Shown here piece by piece: positions 44,640 through 54,597 of a stretch of 64,000 nucleotides of DNA. The stretch lies in contig JAWNGF010000006.1 of the NCBI GenBank assembly GCA_037039685.1, positions 2,852,001 to 2,916,000 of the forward strand, read 5' to 3'. Origin of the DNA: Ceratobasidium sp. AG-K (lineage: Eukaryota; Basidiomycota; Agaricomycetes; Cantharellales; Ceratobasidiaceae). The notes below the pieces were generated by a model, which was given only the letters and a program-made list of their open reading frames with translations, had not been told where the DNA came from and did not search any database. Within the stretch, counting starts at the first letter, position 1; every line of letters starts with the position of its first letter. The translations under genes and the position numbers were made by a program.

Positions 44640-47600
44640 TTGTGCTCCTCCTCCCTTTTATCTTTCCTGGAATGTAGTTAGATGGTGTTGGAGCCTTGGG
44701 GTGTTGGCGTAGAAAGTCCTTGATGATCTTGGACAGGTGGCCAAAGTCTTCTGCCCTTTGTTCCGTGTCTTCTTTGTCTGCATAACCCTTCCATCTGACC
44801 CTGTAAAAAAGTCCATCCTTTGTTTTCTTCCAATCCAGGATCTTTTCTACTCCATATTCTTCTTCTCCTTCTTCCGTTGTGATTGGCGGTGGTTGGGGTT
44901 GGTTTTGTCTGTATTCTGTGTCATTTTGTAAGGGCTGAGCAAGTCAATGTGGAATGCAGGGTGCACCCTCATTGTTGCCAGCAAAGTGAGCTCATAAGCA
45001 TGTGATCTGATCTTTCGCTTCACAACAAATGGCCCATGCTTTTTGTTATCCAGTTTCTTTGAAGGTCTTTTTGTTTGGATGTTCCTTCCCAACAGCCATA
45101 CTAGTTCTCCTTCCTGGTACTTGTTTTTTGGTGGTTCTTCCGGGAGCCTTTGGCTTTCCATTGATGCATTTGCTTTGTCGTGGATGCTACGCCATTTTTC
45201 CGTAATGTTGTTTGCTTCAGGAACCATTGTTTCTTCTGATGAGATGTTCCACAGTGGTTCCCTGCTGTAGACTATTGCAAAAGGGGAACTACCCATTACA
45301 CAGTGCTTCTGCAGATTATAACTGAATTCTGCAATTGGTGACAAGTCCGCCCAATCGTCCTGCTGGTAGTTGACAAAGGATTGTAGCCAGCCTTCCATCC
45401 ATTGGTTGATTCTTTCCATTACCCCATCTGTCTGGGGGTGGTAAGCAGTGCTGAAACTTGGGCTAGTTCCAATTCTCTCATAAATGGCTTTCATAAGTTT
45501 AGAATTGAAAGTAGTCCCTTGGTCTGAGATTGTGCTTTTTGGGAAACCATGTAGTTTCCAAACATTTGTGACAAAAAGATTTGCAAGGTTGCTTGCCGTG
45601 TGAGATTCTTTGCAGGGTATGAAATGCGCCATTCTTGAGAATTGGTCCACCACTACCATGATGCTGTCTGACCCTCTGGACTTTGGCAATTTTACTACAA
45701 AGTCAAATGCTATGTCTTCCCAGGGACCTTTTGGAATTTCTAGTGGCTTGATTGGAACTATTGATTGTGATCCCTGTGTCCGTTGGCAAGTCTTGCAGGA
45801 TTCCACATATCTGTTTATGCTTTGCTTCATCCCTGGCCAGAAGTATCTTCTTGATATTGGTTCCAATGTCCTAGCCTGTCCTTGGTGACCCACAATCTTT
45901 GAGTTGTGGTGTACTTGCATGATGGCCAGTTTGGCTTCCTTGTCTTCCAGCACGTAAATCCTTCCTTTGAACCATATTAGTCCCTCCTTGAAGTTGTAAT
46001 CTTTTGCACTGTGTTGCAGGGTTTTTGGTAACATTTCCCTCAATTCGCAGATCTCCTTGATTTGTGCCAACCCTTCATCTGTTGCCTGTGCTTCTTTGAT
46101 AGTCACTATGATGTCTGTGTCTACCTGCCCCATAAATCCTTTAAACCTTTTGACAGATATCATAACTTGTTCAGGTGCGGGGATATCTTTGTGGTCTGAC
46201 CGTCTTGACAACAGGTCTGGTTTTGATGAAAGGATTCCAGGGCGGTATATGATATCAAAGTTATAGGAAGCTAGTAATTGATGCCGCCTTGCGTGTTGAT
46301 GGTTGAATGACCTTGCTTCCTTCCAGAACTGTAGGTTCCTGTGATTGGTGTAGATTGTGATAGGATCCTTTGTTCCATCAAGGTATAGCCTCCAGTGTGT
46401 CAATGACTCTATGATTGCCATAAGTTCTTTATCATGGACGTCGTAGTTGAGTTGAGCCTTGTTGAAGGATTTTGACAGGAAGGCAATAGGGTGTAGGTAG
46501 CCATTGTCTTGCCTTTGAGACAGAATTGCCCCCATTGCTACTCCACTTGCATTTGTTTCCAAGAAAAAGGGCTTGTCAGGATTAGGGTGGCGTAGTGTGG
46601 GTTCCTTGCTAATTTCTGCTTTTAGGGCCTCAAAAGCTTCCTGCTGATCATTTCCCCACTCCCATTTGTTATCCTTTCTTGTCAAGGTTGTCAAGGGTTT
46701 TGCTAATTGGCTAAAATTCAGTAAGAATCTTCAGTAGAAGTTTGCAAATCCTAGGAATGCTTGAACCTGCTTGACCATCTGTGGTTCTTTCCATTCCTTT
46801 ATAGCCTTGACCTTCTCTTCCTCCATTGAGATGCCTGAGTCACTGATTTGAAGCCTGGTATATGTTAGCCTGGTGACAAAAGATTCGCATTTGGGGAGTT
46901 TTGCGAATAGGTTTTCATCCAGTAAGATCTTCAACACCTTCCTGACGTCTATAGTTTGTTGGATTCTGTTCTTAGAGAAGACCAGGATGTCGTCAATGTA
47001 AACAATAACCCATACATTGATAAGGTCATGGAAGATGTGGTTCATGTATCTTTGGAATATGGCGGGCGCATTTTTTAGTCCAAATGGCATGACAACATAT
47101 TTGAATAGGCCTTCCTTGGTCCTTAAAGCTGTCTTCCATTTGTCCCCTTCCCTGATCCTGATATTGTTGAATCCCATGCGTAGATTGATTTTGGAGAAAA
47201 TTTTTGCGTCCTTGATTTTGTCCATGAGGTCTTCCATCAAGGACATTGGGAATCTGTCATTCTTTGTGATAGCATTTACCCCCCTGAGATCTTGAACAAG
47301 CTGTAATTGGCGTACCGCCCCTGGGTTTTTTGGATCAACTGGCTTTTTTACAAAGAAACAGGGTGATGCAATGGGTGATTTGCTTGGTCAGATCTTTCCG
47401 GCCACAATTTCCTTATCCAGGTATTCCCTTGGTGCAATTGACTTGGCTGGAGAGAGTGGGATTGGTCTGGCCAGTTTTGGAAGCTCAGCCCCTTCCTTAA
47501 AGTCAATGGTGCAGTTGTATGGACAATGATCCAGGATCCTCTTGAATTTTTCTTTGCTGAACACATTGGCAAATTCCTTGAATTCTTCAGGTAGGTTGTC

Positions 47601-48164
47601 TATTGAGGCCATTTTTGCCTGGATGGGTTCTGGCCACCATGATCTGTGCTTTGTTTTCCGGTTGATAATGGGGTTTGCTTCTTCTAACCATTCCAGTCCT
47701 AGGATGAGTTTGGTCTCCCTGGTAGGCATAGCAAAGAAGACTTGTTTGAAGGTTCTTCCCTCTACTTCTAGTTCTAGCTTGGCCTTGAATTGTATTTGGT
47801 GAGAGAGCTCCTTCCCCTGGATGCCAATTACTCTACATGGAGTGGAAAGTTCAATGAGTGGAATATTGTTGGAGTGAGCCCAGGAGATGTCCAAGAAGTT
47901 CATTGATGCTCCCAAATCAATGAGGGTTGGGATAGGTTCTGTGATTCCGGCAATGTTCATGTAAACAATGGTTGATTCATTTGTTGCTCTAAAGTACACT
48001 GTTTCTATTGCCGGTTCTTTGGTCTCTCCACACACAGTCAGAGGGAGACCCCTTCTTTTCCCAATTCTTCTGTGATTGTTGCTTCTCTTCCCTTTACATT
48101 GGGTTTGGTTGTTATCCACTCCTTGGACAAGCATTTGAGTGAACAGTGTCCCTCTTGTCTGCAC
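44640..48164 (-). pseudogene. Element F pol, best-preserved polymerase in the window
   Basis: Protease: LIDLGASMNFLDISW and LILGLEWLEEANPIIN (48164-47388); a TGA after AGKI ends this frame. RT (47246-46731): INLRMGFNNIRIREGD, MPFGLKNAPAIFQRYM and an intact YIDDILVF. A stop after LGFANFY is followed by a 615-codon open frame (46694-44847). It holds RNase H (ETNASGVAMGAILSQ, LMAIIESLTHW), the integrase zinc region (VHHNSKIVGHQGQ, CKTCQRTQG) and the DDE core (DFVVKLPKSRGSDSIM, TISDQGTTFNSK, AYHPQTDGVMERINQ). A GDKVW-type C-terminal region (EGELVWLLGRN) and a chromodomain at about 44870-44640 complete it. Only two stops separate it from a complete pol. Confidence 0.88.
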
Positions 48165-48165
48165 T

Positions 48166-49991
48166 TCAGGAATTGGTTAGATGATATCCTTGCCTTGTAT
48201 ACTTTGTCTGGCAACCGTTTTGTAGAGGTCTGTCCGCTGCTGATTGGTTGAGATGTTTTCTTTCTGGTAGAGCTCTTGATTTGTTGTAATTTCTGATCAA
48301 TAGAAATTGAAAGAGTGATACATTGATTAAGGTTAAGGCGCCTTTTGGTTCTGTCCTTGTTGATAAGGGAGAGTTCAAATCATGCTAATTCTGTTTTGAT
48401 TTCCGGCTTGAGTCCTTCCTTGAACTGGTTGATAAGAGCTTCTTCCCCCCAATTCACATTGACCATGTGAAAGCGGAATTCCGTTGCATAATTGGCAGCC
48501 AAGTTGATCTGCTTGCTTTTTTGGATATCAGCCTCTGCCTTGGCCTTCTTGTTGGGGTCACTGAATTGCTCCATGAAGTGTGTCTTGAATGTTTCCCATG
48601 ACCTTAGGTTTGGGTCTGGAACTCGATTGTTCATGGATCAAAGTAACACCTGTGCCCAATGTGTAGCTGACTGGTTATCCAATTTGAAATTGGCTAATGC
48701 TTCTCTAATCCATTCTTGTCCAGAACTGTATTGGTCACCCAACCTGACAAAGTAACTTTCCATCTGGGTGATGAACATTTCTGCTCCTTCTCCTTTCTTC
48801 CCATCGAATGCTTCTGGTCTAGTGACCTTGGGACGTCTTGGTGAGCTTCCTTCTTGGGAGCTGATCAGGTGCTGGAGTCTTCCTTCTAGATCATTGATTC
48901 TTGTAAATTCAGCTTCTGGTGTGGATTGTTCGCTGGGTGTGTGTAGTGAGGCTTCATTGACTTCTTCCCTTAGGTTGCTAATGGATTGTTTCATGGTTGC
49001 CACTCAATCATTCAATGTTGTGAATCCTTCCCTGACTTGCTTGATTCCTTGAGTTACCACTTTGTTCCACTGAAGCTGTCCTTGGCATGTCGTGTCAATG
49101 TCTTGTTGTAAATTTGTTATGAGTCCTTGAGTGTTTGTGACTTTGTTCCGGACAGTGTCCACCTCTCTTCCCATGAGGTAGGTGTTATGTTTGGCATTAT
49201 GGGCGGAATTGAGAATATCCGTAAGGGACTGTTGTATTCCCCTGATTGTGTTGTTGAAAATTTCTTGGTTGTTTGCTAGTACTCTAGCTTCTTGTTCAAG
49301 CCCAGTGCTTCTTTGAGTAAGGCCAATTCTTAGTCCTTTGATGACTCTTAGAGTTGCGTTGTGACGTCTGATCAGGAGGTTGTCTAGTTCATCTAGGTTC
49401 TGGATGGCAGTTCTTTGTGTACTAGAAGAACTATTGCTACTAGGTTGTGGGTCAGTGGAGGGTCCTGCTGCTGGGGTTGCCAATGGTTGTGGTCTCTCAG
49501 GTAGGGACAAAGGGATAGGACCCATGCTGGTGATTGTTCCTGAGATATGGGGAATTTGTGGTGTAGGTGGTGGGCAAATCAGAACTAGGGAGACCCCTCC
49601 GTGGGGCTTGGGTTAGGGAGAAACATAGCAAACCCAAATCCGCAACAAGGCATTCTGCCTTCTGACATAATGGTGATTACTTCAGGTTTGGGTACATAAG
49701 TTTTGTCACTGGGTTCTTGATTTTCTTCTAGGGAGTGTTCTTTGACTAATGATACTTCTGGTTGGAATGTTCCTGGTACTGTGCTTTGGCTAGGAACTCT
49801 TGATGGGGCTGGGCCCCCTGCTTGTGCATGTGCAAGTGCACCTTTGCTGAGCAATGAGGCTGGTCTAGTGGCTCTACTAGGGCCTGTTCATATGCTTGTA
49901 GTGGACGCGGGTCTTGAGACTGTGTCATCTTGAAGTCCCGTTCAATGGGTGTTGAGTTGTTTGGGGACATGGTGTGAAGCTTGTTTTGTAA
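48166..49991 (-). pseudogene. Element F gag, broken
   Basis: The N-terminal region (about 49980-49600) is Pro/Ser-rich. A helical segment 49525-49004 (LDNLLIRRHNATLRVIKGLR, VRNKVTNTQGLITNLQQDID) is followed by capsid-like 49003-48638 (FDGKKGEGAEMFITQMESYF) and 48634-48380 (TFKTHFMEQFSDPNKKAKAE). A degraded knuckle, FLKCRQEGHCSLKC, lies near 48160. Frames are separated by TGA at about 49001 and 48636, shared with 41002-43298. Confidence 0.82.
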
Positions 49992-50445
49992 TGTCATAAG
50001 CTACTTCTTGGTGGCTATGAGACAAGCTGCAAGGGAGAGTGGACAGCACTAAGACCTAAGTGACCTCTTGAACCGCACAACACACTTAAGTGTCTGTAGG
50101 CTCTAAAGGGTAGGGGTGGTTCTAAGTGTCACTTGAAAGGGATGTTTCAACAAGACAAAACAAGCTGGGGTTACCAGGCTTGTTGGTCCTCTATATATAA
50201 TCACAAAGTGGCCAAGTCATACAAAGCGCAGCCACAAGAGTCATAACCGTCAACCAATCAGGAGTGTCCATGTGAGTCATGCTGTAAGAACAGACATGAG
50301 TCATACAAAAGCACAGCCGCATTACACAGTGTAACTGAAACAACCACAAGAAGATGGCAATGCGGTGAACAGAAACACAACACAAGGCAAAGTACAAGTG
50401 GGCAAGACAACAGACAAGTCTGATGCAGGGAGCTGGCTCACAACA
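49992..50445 (-). repeat. Element F 5' LTR
   Basis: 454 bp. Abuts the E pol fragment directly on the right (CTTATCCCC). Confidence 0.88.
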
Positions 50446-53240
50446 CTTATCCCCATCTGAATCCATTGCAATGAGAGAATACCTTGATGAAGAACTTGCT
50501 GCAGGAAAGATCAGACCTAGCCAGTCCCCAATAACATCAGCATGCTTTTTCATCAAAAAGCCAGGTCCACTTGGGGGGCTACAACTAGTACAAGACCTAA
50601 GACCTGTTAACGCCATTACAAAGGACGACAGATTCCCTGTGCCTCTTATGGAACACCTTCTTTACAAAATTAAAGATGCAAAGATCTTCTCAAAAATGAC
50701 CTAAGGATGGAATTCAATAACATTTGCATCAGGGAAGGAGACAAGTGGAAAACAGCGTTCAGGACAAAGGAAGGACTATTTGAATACACTGTCATGCTGT
50801 TTGGATTAAAAAATGCTCTGGCCACATTTCAATGGTATATGAATCACATCTTCCACAACAGGATCAATGTATGTGTTATTATTTACATCAACAACATCCT
50901 GGTCTTTTCAAAAACCTGAGCTCAACACATTGTGGATCTACGGGAAGTACTTCAAATCCTGAAGGAGAACAACCTTTTTGCAAAACTACCAAAATGCGGG
51001 TTTTTTGTCACAGAACTCATTTACACAGGACTGAAGATCAGCAAGGACAGAATATCCATGGATGAGGAAAAAATCAAGGCCATAAAGCAATGGAAAGAGC
51101 CCAAAACAGTGAAACAAGTGCAAGCATTCCTAGGTTTTGCAAACTTCTACAGAAGATTTGTACCCAGCTTCTCCACAATTGCTAAGCCTCTCACTGGATT
51201 AACAAGAAAGGACCTTCCTTGGAAATGGGAAGACAAAGAACAAAGGGCATTTGACAGTATCAAGGAAATGATTTGTAAAGATCCTGTACTTCAACACCCC
51301 AATCCGGAAAAACCATTTTCCTTGAGACCAATGCTAGTGGAGTAGCAATGGGAGCAATACTGTCCCAGAGACAAGAGGATGGAAGGCTACACCCAATAGC
51401 ATTCCTCTCCAAATCGTTCAACCTGGCACAGATGAACTACAATGTTCATGATAAGGAACTCATGGCAATCATTGAGGCACTCACACATTGGAGACTCCAT
51501 CTGGAAGGAACAAAAGAGGAAATCACTGTATACACAGATCATAGGAACCTACAGTTCTGGAAGGATGCAAAAACTTTCAACAGAAGACATGCATGTTGGC
51601 ACCAAATACTGGTGTCATACAATTTTGTGATTGTGTACAGACCAGGAATCCTGTCACAGAAACCAGATCTGTTGTCAAGAAGAGCCGACCATGCGGAAAT
51701 TCCGTTGGCAGAACAGATCATGATTGCTGACAAAAAATTCAGAGGCTTTGCAGGCAAACTTAAGGGAGATCTTATTATCAATATCACCAAAGCACAACAA
51801 GAAGATCCAGGACTACAGGAAGTTATGGAACTTTGCAAAAAGAAGAGCTTGTTACCTAAGAGTATTCTGGCCAGCGTAAAGGACTACAAGATACGCAAAG
51901 AACTCCTGTGGTACAAAGGAAAGATCGTGGTACCAGAAGACAAGGATTGCTGACTAGCAATCATGCAACTACACCATGATTCACCAATTGCGGACACCAA
52001 GGACACACAAGAAGCCTAGAACGGGTGTCAAGACGGTACTACTGGCCAGGAATGAAGCAAAGTATCAACAAATACGTGGATTCCTGCAAACAATGCCAAA
52101 GATCAAAGGGAACAAAAATGCGGACCCCTTTAAAACCCTTGCAATTAGGAAACAAACCATGGGAGGACATAGCATATGACTTCATAGTCAAACTTCCCAA
52201 GTCAAAGGGTATGGACAGCATCCTGGTTGTTGTGGATAGATTCTCCAGAATGGCGCATTTTGTACCATGTAAGGAGTTGCACAAGGCAAGCGAGTTAGCA
52301 GGACTTTTCCTAAGCAACATCTGGAAACTCCACGGATTTCCCAGAAGCACTCTCTCCAACCAAGGAAGTACCTTTAACAGCAAGCTCCTGAAAGCAATCT
52401 ACAAAAGAATTGGGGTCTCACCCTCTTTTAGTACTGCTTACCACCCTCAAACCAATGGAATTACAGAACAAGTAAACCAGTGGCTAAAGCATGGCTACGC
52501 ACTTTCATCAATCATCACCAAGACAATTGGGTGGAACTGCTGCCTATTGCTGAATTCTGTTACAACATGCACAAACACAGAGTTACAGGAAAGAGCCCAT
52601 TCAAACTTGTTTACAGAAAGGAGCCTTTATGGAATGTATCCAGTGTAGTAACAGAAGTTCCAGAAGCAAACACTGTCACCTCAAAATGGGAGGAAACAAA
52701 AAAGGAGGCAAAAGCTGCCATGGAGTTACATTGAGTTAGCAAAGGAGAAGTCAAGGAAGAATACAAGGAAGGGGACCTGGTATGGCTATATGGGCCAGAC
52801 ATCAAATCAAATAGACCTTCAAAGAAGCTTGACAACAAGCAATTTGGACCCTTTCCTGTGAAAAAGAAAATATCTTCCCACACCTATGAGCTAGATCTAC
52901 TGCCCACTATGAAGAAGCACCCTGTTTTCCATATTGACCTTCTAAGTTGGTACAAGGTTGACAAAGAATTCAATTGGAACCAACCATGCCCTCTGCCAAT
53001 TGTCATGGAAGGAGGAAGCAAAGAATACAAAGTTGAGAAGATTGTTGATCGGAAAATGACAAAGGAAGGGGTTTTCTATAGAATCCAATGGAAAGGATAC
53101 AGTGAAGAAGATGATATGGAACAACATGTGGAGGATGTTGGCCACCTTACCAAAATAGTGCAGAAATTTCTGAAGAAACACCCTGAGGCACCAACACCCA
53201 CAAATTTCAAAGGAAAGATAAAAGGACAAGGGGCAAGAGA
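50446..53240 (+). pseudogene. Element E pol (RT-RNase H-integrase-chromodomain), broken
   Basis: It starts inside the linker before RT (LSPSESIAMREYLDEELAAG). RT motifs are LVQDLRPVNAITKDDRFPVP and LFGLKNALATFQWYM; the catalytic box is YINNIL, both Asp changed to Asn by G-to-A. TGA lies at 50917-50919 and a frameshift near 51325. RNase H: MGAILSQRQEDGRLHPIAFL, VYTDHRNLQFWKDA. Integrase: RRYYWPGMKQSINKYVDSC, DFIVKLPKSKGMDSILVVVD, AYHPQTNGITEQVNQW, with frameshifts. Chromodomain, 53010-53200: YKVEKIVDRKMTKEGVFYRI and WKGYSEEDD. About two thirds identical to F where compared, so E and F are separate families. Confidence 0.85.
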
Positions 53241-53261
53241 GGAGGAACCCATCTGCAAAAC

Positions 53262-54086
53262 TTGCAACTACTCCAAACTACACTCCTCACTCTACTCTCA
53301 AAATCTTTTTTGCTCAACGCAATGCCTGCTGTCACCCACTCTACCATTGCCAACAACCTCATCCGCGTCCTTGACGGGCCAGCATTTGCTATGGCAAGAA
53401 TCTTTGATGCTGGGGCCGCCCTCTACGTCTTCAAGAGGTTGCAGTAAAGCTTGGGCAGAATGCACTTCAGGGCGTTGGAAGACATCCTACACTCGGACCT
53501 GGGAGAGTTCCAGTGGGTCGGCAAGAAATGGCCAACAAAAATGCAGCTTGCAAGGAAGGACATCTTTGTTTGCCAAGGATGCGCCGCATTTCAAGTCTCA
53601 GAGGTTGTTCTCCTGTCCATGCACATGCTTGGAGTTGTCAAATGGGGGCAAGAAGGAGCATACTCTAGCGAATGGGTACCAGGTTATGACAGGAGACCAC
53701 CAACGCTCTGACCCAAGTGGAATGACACCTGGGATGCCAACTACGAGAGGGACCTGAGCAACTGGAGGATGGAGAGGGGTAGATACCAGAAGGAGAAGTT
53801 CAAATGGGTGCCATATTGGTGGAGGAAGGAGGAGACCAACATGTTGGCATGGAAGGAAGCGGAGCCAGATGTGCGTCAGTGGGATGAGGAGTTTGTGGAG
53901 ACCCAGAAGAGGGTGTTGGACAGGTCAAAGGCGGACTGGACAAGGGAGGAGACTTGGGAAGAATGGGAGAAATTTGTGGACAAACTGGGTAACACCATGT
54001 TCAATCCCATCAACCTGACCTTGGAAGAGGACAAAGGGATCGAGAATTATATGCTGCAGAAGGGAAAGGACTGCGCAGTACAGTGA
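53262..54086 (+). pseudogene. Element E accessory ORF downstream of pol
   Basis: A single frame with two premature stops, TAA 53445-53447 and TGA 53709-53711. Order of motifs equals that in F: ARIFDAGAALYVFKRLQ, LHSDLGEFQWVGKKWPTKMQ, ARKDIFVCQGCAAFQVSEVV, SSEWVPGYDRRPPTL, WRMERGRYQKEKFKWVPYWW, ETWEEWEKFVDKLGNTMFNP, and end GKDCAVQ. The frame is kept without indels, whereas the neighbouring pol has several frameshifts. Probable start ATG at 53262 or 53322. Role unknown. Confidence 0.65.
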
Positions 54087-54128
54087 GTCCATTCAAGTAC
54101 CCCCAAATGGACTCTTAGGGGGGAGTAA

Positions 54129-54597
54129 TGTTGTGAGCAAAGTCTTGCCATTAGACATGCCTTGCGCCTTGCCCTGTCTGCTTTCTTGTTTGTTGTTCTG
54201 TTTATGTGTTGTTTGTCTTTTCCTGTGCCACATTGCCATGTTCTTGTGGTTGTTCTGTTGCTTTGTGTAATGCGGCTGTGCTTTGTACAAGTCATGACTG
54301 CCTGCGCAGCACGACTCACTTGGACACTCCTGACTGGCTTATATGTATGACTTGTGTGGCTGTGACTTGTATGACTTGGCCACCTTTTGAATGTATATAG
54401 AGGACCAACAAGCCTGGTATCCCCAGCTTGTTTTGTCTCGTCAAAACATCCCTTTTGAGTGACACTTAGAACCACCCCTACCCTTTAGAGCCTACAGACA
54501 CTTAAGTGTGTTGCGGTTCAAGAGGTCATTTAGGTCTTAGTGCTGTCCAATCTCCCTTGCAGCTTGTCTCATAGCCACCAAGAAGTAGCTTACAACA
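54129..54597 (+). repeat. Element E 3' LTR
   Basis: 469 bp, preceded by the purine tract TTAGGGGGGAGTAA and followed by the target duplication TGCAT. Confidence 0.9.

Larger units (their letters stand above)
43299..50445 (-). mobile_element. Element F: antisense Ty3/gypsy retrotransposon with both LTRs
   Basis: Minus-strand LTRs at 43299-43751 (3' LTR) and 49992-50445 (5' LTR) enclose gag, pol and an accessory ORF. The purine tract GGGGGGGAGTAA immediately precedes the 3' LTR on the minus strand. The 3' LTR also serves as 5' LTR of the truncated copy at 41002-43298, giving LTR-internal-LTR-internal, the usual product of unequal LTR recombination. Confidence 0.88.
40524..54597 (+). mobile_element. 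Element E: Ty3/gypsy insertion into gypsy-4, itself invaded by element F
   Basis: Two 469 bp plus-strand LTRs, 40524-40992 and 54129-54597 (TGTTGTGAGC..GCTTATGACA or GCTTACAACA), bound the insertion. TGCAT occurs on both sides (40519-40523, 54598-54602). Of E's own interior only the first ~9 bases after the 5' LTR and the pol to accessory-ORF part (50446-54128) remain. Its gag-protease is gone, replaced by antisense F sequence at 41002-50445. Confidence 0.88.
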
